This document shows positions 1 through 7,327 of a stretch of 33,865 bases of DNA, piece by piece. Source of the DNA: Candidatus Moraniibacteriota bacterium. Lineage in GTDB: Bacteria > Patescibacteriota > Minisyncoccia > Moranbacterales > UBA9337. The position numbers and the translations under genes were made by a program. The stretch spans positions 1-33,865 of the forward strand of contig DOKP01000084.1 in assembly GCA_003510795.1 (NCBI GenBank). The letters run 5' to 3'. The notes beneath the pieces were generated by a model. It ran no database searches. It was given only the letters and a program-made list of their open reading frames with translations, and had not been told where the DNA came from. Every line of letters starts with the position of its first letter. Position 1 is the stretch's first letter.

Positions 1-24
1 AAAAACCCGCCATTTTCTGGCGGC
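1..24 (-). terminator. Rho-independent terminator after the caspase gene
   Basis: Read on the minus strand, a 5-bp GC stem (CCGCC/GGCGG, positions 7-11 and 19-23) with a 7-nt loop is followed by a G and a run of five T at the window edge. It lies about 20 nt past the stop codon of the caspase-like reading frame, the expected place for its terminator. Confidence 0.7.
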
Positions 25-43
25 TTTTAATAAATAAAAAGAA

Positions 44-1229
44 TTAGTTGTTTAGCTGGTAGCCAAGCAATAAGTCGTTATAAAATTTATCATTCAAAAC
101 TGGAGCTTGTATTGTTTTAATAATAGGATAAGCGTAATTGAAAGCTTCTTCTATCGCCACCTTTCCGTCATATTTTAAGGGATTAACACTTCTTTTATTG
201 AGCGGGTTAAATCCATCTCCTAGCCCATCTGTCATCGCCCTTTTCACAAAATAATGAGCAAACAATCCTTCGCTTTCTTTATAGATAGGACTATCTATAG
301 TTCCATTATTATACCCGCCTAAGTAATAAGTCATTGAACTCTGATATTCAGTGCTGGACATCGCCAAGACTCTTCCATCGGATTCAAGATCTTTCATCCC
401 GCCTGCATTACAAGTGTCAAAAGCAAAAATAATTCTTTTAGTTGGGGCGTCGGCAAACCACGCCCGGAGTTGATCATCCCAGATATAGGAAGAATTTCCT
501 GGTACATAATTGATACCGTTTGCATAATCAACTTCGCTATAATCCTGATCATAAATAAACATGGCCTCATCTAAAGGTCTCATCGTTATCAAGTTGCAAT
601 CCTGCTTCGTCATAAGCAACGCCAGTTGAGCTGTGTCCGCTGAAAAAGAATACTAATTCATCATTGGCAGTCATTTTTGCTGGAGTTGTCTCAGTTCCCA
701 CTAGTTCATCAATTTTAGATTTTATAGCATTAAATCTTGCATTGGCATCGCTAAAAATAAAAATATTTGAATCACTATAGTTATATTCATCAATCAAAGC
801 TTTCTTCATATTCAAAGCATCTTCATCCTTGCAATAATAGGCTAATTCATCTTCTACAGTTGGAAAATTTTTCCCTGTCTTAGCAGCAGTTACACAAAGA
901 TCATTTATTTTTCCAGCATAGTTTGCCATACCCACCAAGATTGCGTATCGTTGGCCACCAGTCGGAATCTGATTTCCCAATATTCCCGTTGCGCCCCCAG
1001 CTGACAAATCTGGAGTGGGAGATGGTTTTGCCGGTTTTCCTTTTAAGACCCTCTCAATCTCATCAAAAGATTTTCTTTCATTTTCAGAGAGAACATTCTT
1101 TTTTGAAATTTTCACATTTTTCGCCTCACTTGGTTTATCGAATTTGTTCTCTTTTTCTCCTTGCGCTACTACCCCTATTGCGCTAAGAAAAAATACAAAA
1201 ACAAAAACTGCCCATGTTATTTTTTTCAT
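44..1229 (-). pseudogene. Caspase-like (C14/metacaspase-type) secreted protease, frameshifted
   Basis: Two overlapping minus-strand reading frames together make one caspase-fold protease. The first (567-1229, 220 aa) has a signal peptide (residues about 1-22), a low-complexity Lys/Pro linker, a YAILVGMANY strand typical of caspase-like domains, and the catalytic His in FFFSGHSS (H199). The second (44 to about 619) supplies the catalytic Cys in FAFDTCNAGG and the rest of the fold. The frames overlap only at 567-619, so a one-base shift there separates His from Cys. I see no classic slippery heptamer, so a disabling mutation or a sequence error is likelier than programmed frameshifting. If intact, it would be an exported Cys protease of the bacterial metacaspase/orthocaspase type. 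No clear ribosome-binding site precedes the ATG at 1229. Confidence 0.75.
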
Positions 1230-1327
1230 TTTTTATTTTTATTTAATTATTACTTTTAAACTATACCACAAAGAAAACAAAAAAACACCTCTGCCCGCAT
1301 TGCTACGCGCAAAGCGTTGCAGACTGG

Positions 1328-1389
1328 CGATAAGTCATTCAAAGCGGTTCTCAAAGTAAATAAACTATTTACAATGAAACGACCTAGTT
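1328..1389. repeat. Dispersed repeat A, copy 1
   Basis: This 62-bp segment is nearly repeated at 6625-6685. Both copies share a left block of 17 bases (CGATAAGTCATTCAAAG), the central CGGTTCTCA, and a right block of 17 bases ending CGACCTAGTT. The stretch between the last two blocks differs in sequence, but each copy forms a hairpin there (GTAAATA/TATTTAC here). The copy ends right at the stop codon of the neighbouring Fic gene. On the minus strand the core TTTGAATGACTTATC resembles the boxA region of rRNA leaders and spacers. Confidence 0.75.
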
Positions 1390-2460
1390 TTATCCAAAAT
1401 AATTTTCCACCGCAAATTCAAATTGTTGCATAAATATTTCCTTTATATAAGAAATATTATTTTGCTCATAAAACAATATCATGGCTTTTTTGTATTCGAT
1501 AGTGTCAACATCTCTGTATGACAGCATGGATTTGCTGTGGGCATGCAAGATAGCATTAGCAATGATGCGCGAAGTACGCTTATTGCCATCCTCAAATGGT
1601 TGAATATAAGCAATCATAATGAGCACGATAAAGGACTTGGCAAAAGGATTTTTTGTTCTCTCAAGAACTTCTACTAATTTTTTCATAACAACTGCAATGT
1701 CTTTTTTCTTGGGTATGGGTCGATAAATCGTTCCAGTGATTCCGACCGGATGATCCCTGAAGTCTTTTTTGATATCTATTTTTTCCGTCAGAAGCTCATG
1801 GATTTTTATAATCTTATCCAAAGTGATGTCCTTGAAATATTCATCATTGGTCAAAATAAAATCAAGTGTTTTTTTGTGATTCAATATCATCTGCGCTTCT
1901 GATTTATTTTTTCCTTTGGCGAAATGCATTTCTCTGATGAGCATTTCTGTTTCAAGCAAGGTATATGTATTTCCTTCAATCTCTGAAGATTTCCAAGATA
2001 GTTCTATTATTAGACGCTCCCATTCTTTTCGGAAAATAGTCGGGCTATCCTTAGCTAATTTATTTCTTGTTTCGATATATTTCTCATTAGCCTTCTCTAA
2101 TATTTCCATTTCTTCTCCTGAAAAAATACTATCATTTAATACAGATAAAATCTCATCATTAAACAATGGCTTTGCTTCTCGCTCTGAAAATGGTCGCGAG
2201 AAATATTCTTCCACGTCAATTTTCTTTGCAATCGGATATTTGGAGGAAAGTTGATATGTGACAGCTCGCCCAGCAGTTCCCCGCCTTTCTACTAAACCCG
2301 CCTGAATCATTTTTTCCAAATCTCTAGAGATAGTCATTCTCGTTATCTTGCCTAGTTCTTTCGCTATATGCTCACTTATTTGACCGCCAGAAACACTCCC
2401 TTTTCCTTCGATAAAAGAGAGAATCATCTCTTGCCTTGGGATTAATTTTTCATTTTTCAT
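1390..2460 (-). CDS. Fic-domain protein with N-terminal winged helix; catalytic His replaced by Gln
   Basis: The 356-aa protein opens with a winged-helix DNA-binding region (about residues 1-72). An inhibitory-helix motif of the form SxxxEG follows (S158 to G163, SSEIEG). The Fic core then carries the signature at residues 287-298 (QPFEDGNKRTSR). Fic enzymes transfer AMP or other phosphate-containing groups from nucleotides to protein hydroxyls, using the His of HPFx[D/E]GNxR as general base. Here that residue is Gln (codon CAA), while Phe289, Asp291, Gly292, Asn293 and Arg295 are kept. The protein may therefore be catalytically impaired and act mainly as a regulator, or use another chemistry. 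The gene is preceded by a promoter overlapped by a perfect palindrome, which fits autoregulation by its own winged helix. A second Fic gene lies directly upstream in the same orientation. Confidence 0.85.
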   Translation of the reverse strand: MKNEKLIPRQEMILSFIEGKGSVSGGQISEHIAKELGKITRMTISRDLEKMIQAGLVERRGTAGRAVTYQLSSKYPIAKKIDVEEYFSRPFSEREAKPLFNDEILSVLNDSIFSGEEMEILEKANEKYIETRNKLAKDSPTIFRKEWERLIIELSWKSSEIEGNTYTLLETEMLIREMHFAKGKNKSEAQMILNHKKTLDFILTNDEYFKDITLDKIIKIHELLTEKIDIKKDFRDHPVGITGTIYRPIPKKKDIAVVMKKLVEVLERTKNPFAKSFIVLIMIAYIQPFEDGNKRTSRIIANAILHAHSKSMLSYRDVDTIEYKKAMILFYEQNNISYIKEIFMQQFEFAVENYFG

Positions 2461-2490
2461 AATAATATAATAGTAACATTTTTATAGTCT

Positions 2491-2520
2491 AAATGTAACA
2501 TAAATGTTACATTTAGTCAA
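2491..2520 (-). promoter_or_regulatory. Promoter with embedded 24-bp palindromic operator for the first Fic gene
   Basis: On the minus strand, TTGACT (2515-2520) and TACATT (2492-2497) are separated by 17 nt, a good sigma70-type arrangement about 30 nt upstream of the ATG at 2460. A perfect inverted repeat covers 2491-2514: half site AAATGTAACAT, two bases, then its reverse complement. Further GTAACAT/TAACATT half sites lie nearby (about 2473, 2527, 2569). A repressor bound here would block the promoter. The encoded winged-helix Fic protein is the obvious candidate, by inference. Confidence 0.7.
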
Positions 2521-2589
2521 GAATAATAACATTTTTTACCAATAAATCCCCACTTTAAGCCATATTCTTTGTAACATCCTAATTTCATA

Positions 2590-2613
2590 TTTTTGTAATT
2601 ATGCAAGTATAAA
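2590..2613. repeat. Dispersed repeat B, copy 1
   Basis: A 24-bp sequence identical to 6544-6567 and in the same orientation, with core GTAATTATGCAAGTATAAA. It lies between the two Fic genes, just past the stop of the second. It contains no gene. Confidence 0.7.
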
Positions 2614-2622
2614 GTTAACATA

Positions 2623-3675
2623 TTATAATTTTCTATATCTTGCTCCTCTCGTTACTCCGATTCTTTCAATCAATTTTAAATCAACCAGCCTCGACAGAGC
2701 CTGTTTGATGGTTGGCATCGGGATTGAGCTGTTGAGCATTTTTTCAATCTCTGAAACACTCAATTCATCAGCCTCAAACAATTGATAAATTCTTAGTTGC
2801 TTTTCCGAAAGTAATTTTTCGGGCTGATCTTTATCCATTATTTCTTTAGCTCTTCTTATCTGCTCCAAAAGAACATCTAAGAAAAAATTAAGCCAGAGTG
2901 CAATATCCTCATTTTTTGTCTTGTGCTTAGATTGAGTTTTTCGCAATGCCCAATAATAATCAATCTTTCTTTCCTCAATAATTTCATCTAATGAAACATA
3001 TGGCACATAGGTATAGCCAGCCTTAAGCAAGAGCAGTGTGGTTAGCGCTCTTGAAAGCCTTCCATTTCCATCACGAAATGGATGAATTGCCAGAAATTCA
3101 AAGATGAAGTTTGCAACAAGAATCAGCGAATGTGAGCTCTTTTCTTTTGTTTCCTCCTTTAACCAAAATAACACATCATCCATCTCTTTTTTTGTCAGAT
3201 ATGGTGGAGTTGGATCAAAAACAGTAACTTCCTCTCCATCTTTTTTTATCATGACAACTCTATTATCAGTTGTTTTGTATTTACCCCTATGCAATTCATC
3301 TTTATCTGAAAAACTAAGCAATATTTTATGAAACTGCAAAATATAACTTTCGGTGATTTTAAAAGTTTTCCAATTATCAAAAATTCTTCCAAGTAAATCT
3401 GCATATCCAGCCACCTCTTGAGCGTCTCTTCCTTTGGGTGGAGCTGACTTCAATCCTTGCAGAAGCTTTGCTACTTCGTCATCGGACATTTTCGAGCCTT
3501 CAATACGAGTGGAAGACCCTGTGCTGGTAATAATCACACTTCTTTTGAGCCTGCCCAGAATTTGTGGACTAAGTCTTATGCTCCCCCTCCAGAGACCTTT
3601 AAATTCGTCTATTTTTGAGATTTTTTGTAATATCTCTTGCGTCAAAATGACCCTTTTTTGAAATCTGTTATTCAT
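2623..3675 (-). CDS. Fic-domain protein with C-terminal winged helix
   Basis: The 350-aa protein has an N-terminal Fic-N type region, an inhibitory-helix motif (STRIEG, residues 55-60) and a complete Fic signature HPFRDGNGRLSR (residues 198-209) with the catalytic His198. A C-terminal winged-helix segment (about residues 287-350) ends ERIGVTRGARYRKL. This is the common class of stand-alone, self-inhibited Fic proteins predicted to AMPylate themselves or a partner protein, with the DNA-binding tail giving transcriptional control. The gene follows its own promoter and precedes a related Fic gene whose catalytic His is missing, so the two may form an active/inactive pair. Start at 3675 is an ATG; no strong ribosome-binding site is visible. 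Confidence 0.88.
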   Translation of the reverse strand: MNNRFQKRVILTQEILQKISKIDEFKGLWRGSIRLSPQILGRLKRSVIITSTGSSTRIEGSKMSDDEVAKLLQGLKSAPPKGRDAQEVAGYADLLGRIFDNWKTFKITESYILQFHKILLSFSDKDELHRGKYKTTDNRVVMIKKDGEEVTVFDPTPPYLTKKEMDDVLFWLKEETKEKSSHSLILVANFIFEFLAIHPFRDGNGRLSRALTTLLLLKAGYTYVPYVSLDEIIEERKIDYYWALRKTQSKHKTKNEDIALWLNFFLDVLLEQIRRAKEIMDKDQPEKLLSEKQLRIYQLFEADELSVSEIEKMLNSSIPMPTIKQALSRLVDLKLIERIGVTRGARYRKL

Positions 3676-3705
3676 ATTGATTTAAATATATTTTAACTAT
3701 ATCTA

Positions 3706-3733
3706 ATTATAGCTAATTATATCTAAAAGTCAA
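3706..3733 (-). promoter_or_regulatory. Promoter of the second Fic gene with overlapping AT-rich repeats
   Basis: On the minus strand, TTGACT (3728-3733) and TATAAT (3706-3711) are 16 nt apart. The -10 box is perfect. Direct repeats of ATAATTAG with a roughly 10-11 bp period span 3690-3725 and overlap the -10 region, so they may be operator sites. The ATG at 3675 is about 30 nt downstream of the -10 box. Confidence 0.7.
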
Positions 3734-3796
3734 GGAAAGTTACCCACTGGTAAAAATGCATAAAAACACTCCCTGGAAACGAAACATTTCTCGACA
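3734..3796. repeat. Dispersed repeat C, copy 1
   Basis: A 63-bp intergenic segment about 80% identical, by eye, to 6447-6508. The best-conserved blocks are GGAAAGTT at the left, AAAAATGCATAAAA in the middle and GAAACGAA followed by CATTTC at the right. It abuts the -35 box of the Fic promoter. The rest of the gap (3797-3908) shows no feature I can support beyond a weak plus-strand TTGACT at 3843. Confidence 0.65.
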
Positions 3797-3908
3797 AAAA
3801 ATATGACATTTTCATTTCCTCTTTACAACTTTGTAGTTTTATTGACTAATAGGCATATAGGTGCTAATTTAAAAACAAGTTAAAATAACTAAATTATACA
3901 CAAATCTA

Positions 3909-4550
3909 ATGAAAAATAAATCAATAATCGTATTAATATCTGTAATTTCGCTTGTATTGATAGCTGGGGTTGGTTTTTTATTTCTGAAAAATAAAGAAGG
4001 AAATAATAAGGAAATTTTACAAGAAAAAATAATTATTCCAAATGACGCTAATCAAAATAAGAAAGAAGCTGATATTGGAGAAATAGACACAAGTAATTGG
4101 CAAGTTTATAAAAATGAAGAGTATGGGTTTGAGGTTAAATATCCAGAAAATTGGAAGACAAAGAAGTTTAAATCTTCTTGTTTGGGCCTTGGAGATTGTG
4201 CCATTGATTGCAATAAAATGCCAGAAGAATGTAATATTGTAGGATTTTCTTTTTATAATGAGAACGATGTAAAGCTAGAGTCAACCGCTATATCAGTGGT
4301 TCCCGAAAATCAAAAAAAATCGAGCGAACTCCATAATATAAAAAGCGAATGGATGCAAGGAATGTTTAGCGGTTGTTATGTTACCGCAAGGATAAACACA
4401 GATAATAATGAATTTCTTCTGGGAAGTTTTCGCTCAGCAACTGATTTAAATGATGCTGAAACTACCCAAAAGGAAAATGATCTATGTGAAAGAAATATGT
4501 TAAATCCACTTTTTAATGAAATGGTGAAAAGTTTTACTGCCATAAATTAA
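3909..4550 (+). CDS. Membrane-anchored extracytoplasmic protein, unknown function
   Basis: The 213-aa product starts with a short basic segment and one hydrophobic helix (residues about 5-26, IIVLISVISLVLIAGVGFLF), so it is probably anchored in the membrane with the rest outside. After a Lys/Asn-rich linker comes WQVYKNEEYGFEVKYPENW (residues about 65-83), a motif seen in PsbP-like or lipoprotein-like extracytoplasmic domains of many Gram-positive and CPR proteins. Six Cys residues cluster at 92-107 and near 153 and 195, suggesting disulfides. It is the first gene of the only plus-strand block. No ribosome-binding site stands out. Function is unknown. Confidence 0.7.
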   Translation: MKNKSIIVLISVISLVLIAGVGFLFLKNKEGNNKEILQEKIIIPNDANQNKKEADIGEIDTSNWQVYKNEEYGFEVKYPENWKTKKFKSSCLGLGDCAIDCNKMPEECNIVGFSFYNENDVKLESTAISVVPENQKKSSELHNIKSEWMQGMFSGCYVTARINTDNNEFLLGSFRSATDLNDAETTQKENDLCERNMLNPLFNEMVKSFTAIN

Positions 4551-4562
4551 AGGTAGAAAATA

Positions 4563-4615
4563 ATGACTGCACAAAAAATATTTTAAAAACATTTAAGTAT
4601 TTTCTGTGCAGTCAT
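4563..4615. repeat. Long inverted repeat between genes
   Basis: An 11-bp perfect stem (ATGACTGCACA at 4563-4573 with its complement at 4605-4615) continues, after one mismatch, into AAAATA/TATTTT (4575-4580 with 4598-4603). It sits right after the stop of the membrane-anchored protein. No T-run follows, so it is not a classic terminator. It could be an mRNA-stabilising hairpin, a protein-binding site or a remnant of a small mobile element. Confidence 0.7.
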
Positions 4616-4667
4616 AGGGATTGCATATTATGCAGTTGTTTGAAAACTTAAAAAATGGAGGTTTACC

Positions 4668-5411
4668 ATGTTTCATCAATCAGTATGTTTGTTTATTGTC
4701 GTATTCGTGATGTTACTATCCGAAAGCTGTCTGGCAGAGTGTCCGGGAGGAACAATGCCTAATGGATTTTGCTGGCCAACGGAAGGAAGTGCAAAGCTTT
4801 TAGGATGGCATGGAGAAAATGAAAGTTATCCCGGAGGCGTTCATCTTGCTCAAGATATTAGAGCCAATGAAGGTGACGATGTGTACGCAATTGCCGATGG
4901 TACGGTTTTGCATAATAGCATGAGTATCGGTGGATATGGTGGCGTTGGTCGTAATGGAGGCGGACTTATTATTAAACATAAATTATCAAGTGGAGAGGAG
5001 TTTGTAGCGCTATATGCACACTTAAAAAATATTTCTGCGGGAACAACTGTAGAAAAGGGCAATAAAATTGCTGAGATAGGACCTTATCTAGGTGGAACAG
5101 TGCATCTTCATTTTGGAATAAGATTTCCATTTAATGACGATAACAATCGTTGGGCTGGATATGGATACGGAAGTGATAACGGCTTCACTCAGCCAATCGC
5201 TTTCATTCAAAACAACGCTCCTTACGTCGATTTCTCCGACAGTTCTAAAACCGTAGAAGCTACTGTTCGTAAAGTCGGTGATGCAGCTTGGTATCCACCC
5301 AATGTAGATTGCTTGGATGCTCAAGTATGGTTTCGAGTTACTCAAACCACTTGTTATTCTGCAAGCAGAGCAATATGTTTTGAAATCATGGATGCTTGTC
5401 CTGCATTCTAA
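4668..5411 (+). CDS. Secreted M23-family (LytM-type) metallopeptidase
   Basis: The 247-aa protein has a signal peptide (residues about 1-23, ending SCLA). Its M23 zinc peptidase domain has the metal ligands H59 and D63 in HLAQD, a catalytic-type YAHLK (H118) and the HxH motif VHLHFG (H146, H148). M23 enzymes cleave peptidoglycan peptide cross-links. A Cys-containing C-terminal tail of about 80 residues follows the peptidase core. A strong ribosome-binding site (GGAGG, 7 nt before the ATG) fixes the start. It is probably co-transcribed with the PKD-domain gene 28 nt downstream, giving a pair of exported proteins. Confidence 0.88.
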   Translation: MFHQSVCLFIVVFVMLLSESCLAECPGGTMPNGFCWPTEGSAKLLGWHGENESYPGGVHLAQDIRANEGDDVYAIADGTVLHNSMSIGGYGGVGRNGGGLIIKHKLSSGEEFVALYAHLKNISAGTTVEKGNKIAEIGPYLGGTVHLHFGIRFPFNDDNNRWAGYGYGSDNGFTQPIAFIQNNAPYVDFSDSSKTVEATVRKVGDAAWYPPNVDCLDAQVWFRVTQTTCYSASRAICFEIMDACPAF

Positions 5412-5439
5412 TAGCCTAACTCAAGGGAGGATAAAAATA

Positions 5440-6375
5440 ATGAAGATAAAAATAATCTTGATATTACTTCTATTTTTCACTCCGCTGTACGTTCCAGCCG
5501 CAAGGGCTGAACTTTGTGGAGGCACAATTACCATTCAAATTGGTCCTTCATCATATGGAGGAACTTATAACGATCCCGAACCCACATCTTCCGATTCTGA
5601 CCCTGACCTCCATATCAACAGTTTTGATTTAAAAGAGCTAGGAGGAAGTTGGGTTAAAGAGATATACAAAACTCTCTATTGGGGACAAAGCCTTCAAGTT
5701 GAAGGCAGAATGGAAGTCGAAAACCGCAGTTCGGGGGAAGCCGAAGATGTAGACTCGGATTATCGGATTGAAAATAAGCGTGATTTTGATGAAAACGATA
5801 CCAAGATTGATGAAGACAGTCCTTTTGATATCGACCCGGGAGAACGAGAAGAAAAAGGTATGAGTCCAGTATTAATTGCCGTTTCATCAAACGGTCAAAC
5901 AGTCACTGTGTCTCGCGGTAGCACGAGTAAAAGTTTTCCAGTAATAAATGGTTTTGTTAAAATATACTTCTTTGTTGACGTGGAAGAAGATGATGGCGAT
6001 CACGATATTTCTTCTGAGTCTGACAAAGACGAATATGGCAAAATTGAACTCATAATCAGACCTCCTATAATAGCTAATTTTTCTGCTAGTCTGTTTACCG
6101 GAACTGCTCCTTTAACTGTCAGTTTTACTGACTATTCAACCAATAACCCCACTAGTTGGAGTTGGGATTTCGGAGACGGGTATTCTTCCTCAGAGAAAAA
6201 TCCCACTCACACTTATCTTTCGCCTGGTATTTTTACCGTCAGATTAACCGCCAGCAACAGTTTAGGAACTGATTCTGTAACAAAAGTTGCATATATCACA
6301 GTTGCCGATGTAGTAGTTCCTCCTGAACCAACAATAACTGCACCTGTATTATTCAGAATCGTATTGGTCGAATGA
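5440..6375 (+). CDS. Secreted PKD-domain protein
   Basis: The chosen ATG at 5440 follows a GGGAGG ribosome-binding site and opens with a clean signal peptide (residues 1-23, ending AARA). An in-frame upstream start would overlap the peptidase gene and hide the signal peptide. The 311-aa product has an acidic central region rich in Asp, Glu and Ser (about residues 60-200), then one PKD domain (about residues 208-290) with the diagnostic WSWDFGDG and the terminal TVRLTASNSLG strand. PKD domains are Ig-like folds used for adhesion or carbohydrate binding outside the cell. A short hydrophobic tail follows. The gene ends at a strong terminator. Confidence 0.85.
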   Translation: MKIKIILILLLFFTPLYVPAARAELCGGTITIQIGPSSYGGTYNDPEPTSSDSDPDLHINSFDLKELGGSWVKEIYKTLYWGQSLQVEGRMEVENRSSGEAEDVDSDYRIENKRDFDENDTKIDEDSPFDIDPGEREEKGMSPVLIAVSSNGQTVTVSRGSTSKSFPVINGFVKIYFFVDVEEDDGDHDISSESDKDEYGKIELIIRPPIIANFSASLFTGTAPLTVSFTDYSTNNPTSWSWDFGDGYSSSEKNPTHTYLSPGIFTVRLTASNSLGTDSVTKVAYITVADVVVPPEPTITAPVLFRIVLVE

Positions 6376-6401
6376 CTGTACCGATTAAAATATTTATTTA
6401 A

Positions 6402-6435
6402 CCCCATCTTTTCCCTAGGGAAAGATGGGTTTTTT
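6402..6435 (+). terminator. Strong Rho-independent terminator of the plus-strand block
   Basis: A stem of CCCATCTTT with AAAGATGGG, extended inward by CCC/GGG, is followed by six T. It lies 27 nt past the stop of the PKD gene and closes the plus-strand transcription unit. Confidence 0.92.
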
Positions 6436-6446
6436 ATTTATATAGA

Positions 6447-6508
6447 GGAAAGTTGTCACTCCCAAAAATGCATAAAATCGCTCCCTAGAAACGAATCATT
6501 TCCCAACA
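6447..6508. repeat. Dispersed repeat C, copy 2
   Basis: A 62-bp segment matching 3734-3796 in the same orientation, including AAAAATGCATAAAA and GAAACGAA blocks. It is the first of three repeat types clustered in the gene-free stretch 6376-6765. Confidence 0.65.
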
Positions 6509-6513
6509 TAAAC

Positions 6514-6547
6514 TAAAAAAACACCCATCCATTGAGTGTCCTGTTTT
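6514..6547. terminator. Bidirectional terminator-like hairpin
   Basis: ACACCC (6521-6526) pairs with GAGTGT (6534-6539), allowing one G-U pair. Seven A lie on the left, so reading the minus strand gives a hairpin followed by seven T. Five T lie on the right (6544-6548). It would stop minus-strand transcripts running leftward from the gene at 6766-7257. Confidence 0.55.
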
Positions 6548-6567
6548 TGTAATTATGCAAGTATAAA
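6544..6567. repeat. Dispersed repeat B, copy 2
   Basis: A 24-bp perfect copy of 2590-2613 in the same orientation, between the repeat C and repeat A copies of the gene-free patch. Confidence 0.7.
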
Positions 6568-6624
6568 AGTTTATCACTCCCGCAAATTTTTTACAAAATG
6601 TGGGATTTTATCTTTTGCGGTTCC

Positions 6625-6685
6625 CGATAAGTCATTCAAAGAAAGCGGTTCTCATTCTAATAAATTAGAATGAAACGACCTAGTT
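6625..6685. repeat. Dispersed repeat A, copy 2, with a 9-bp hairpin
   Basis: This segment matches 1328-1389 at both ends and in the middle. The inner variable part is a perfect hairpin CATTCTAAT/ATTAGAATG. The unrelated hairpin in copy 1 suggests that stem formation, not sequence, is conserved. On the minus strand it follows the 16S-like end at 6732-6750 by about 45 nt and carries a boxA-like TCTTTGAATGACTTATC. Confidence 0.75.
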
Positions 6686-6731
6686 AGGTTTGTTCCTAGT
6701 CGGTTTTAAGCGACTAAGTGTACACCAATAC

Positions 6732-6750
6732 TCCCTAGAAAGGAGGTGAT
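6732..6750 (-). other. Match to the 3' end of 16S rRNA (possible scar)
   Basis: Read on the minus strand, these 19 bases (ATCACCTCCTTTCTAGGGA) match the conserved extreme 3' end of bacterial 16S rRNA, including the anti-Shine-Dalgarno core. Sequence upstream on that strand does not continue as 16S. Sequence downstream has a short hairpin (TAGTCG/CGACTA) and then the boxA-like repeat A. It may be a remnant of a 16S-spacer junction or an attachment site. The same bases on the plus strand read as a perfect ribosome-binding site before a 15-codon frame starting GTG at 6753, which I consider less likely. Confidence 0.45.
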
Positions 6751-6765
6751 TCGTGGGAGGAATTA

Positions 6766-7257
6766 CTATTTACAAGCTAATGCTTGCTGACAATCGTTGA
6801 AAACTTTGGTATATTTTTCCTTATATTTTTCATATTCTTTCTTTCCAAAATCCTCATATCTTTCCATATACTTATCAAACTTTTCCTTTGTATAAAAACT
6901 GTCGGAAACACAATATTGATTTACATCTGCAGAGCAATCCCTAGATTTGACCGCCTCAGCTTGCACATTTGCTATTTGACTCTTCTGAGATTCAATTGAG
7001 CCCTCTGCTTGCGATAACTTCTGAGTCTGCTCGTCAATTGTCGCTTTCTGTTGTTCTATGAGCGTCTGCATTTCCTGCATTTTATTTTCATTGTCTTCCT
7101 TGTTTTGGTCTATTTTATCAGCAAGTTCTAAAACTGATTCTTCTGGAGCAAGTCCCAAAATCAAATTTCTAGTTTCCCCGATAGCCATTCCAATAACTGG
7201 AGATAAAACAGCTCCGACAACAAAGAATATCACCGAATAGATTATTACTTTTTTCAT
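6766..7257 (-). CDS. Membrane-anchored coiled-coil protein, unknown function
   Basis: The 163-aa protein begins with one transmembrane helix (residues about 3-26, VIIYSVIFFVVGAVLSPVIG). A Glu/Gln/Lys-rich coiled coil follows (about residues 43-105). The C-terminal part is highly charged and has three Cys (near DCSADVNQYC and the DCQQALAC tail). The ATG at 7257 is chosen over an in-frame TTG two codons upstream. No family is recognised. It lies between the repeat patch and recombinase 1. Confidence 0.6.
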   Translation of the reverse strand: MKKVIIYSVIFFVVGAVLSPVIGMAIGETRNLILGLAPEESVLELADKIDQNKEDNENKMQEMQTLIEQQKATIDEQTQKLSQAEGSIESQKSQIANVQAEAVKSRDCSADVNQYCVSDSFYTKEKFDKYMERYEDFGKKEYEKYKEKYTKVFNDCQQALACK

Positions 7258-7327
7258 AAGCAAGTAACTTAAAATGAAGAATTATTAATGGTTTCAGTAT
7301 AACTCAAACAGCCAAAAAAATCCATCA

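Noticed and set aside
5317..5439. Upstream start for the PKD-domain protein overlapping the peptidase gene
   Set aside because: The ATG at 5440 has a strong ribosome-binding site and places the signal peptide at the N-terminus.
6753..6800. Fifteen-codon plus-strand frame starting GTG after a perfect AAGGAGG
   Set aside because: It is antisense to the end of the coiled-coil gene, has no recognisable peptide, and the supposed ribosome-binding site is better explained by the match to the 16S 3' end. It is kept only as an alternative.
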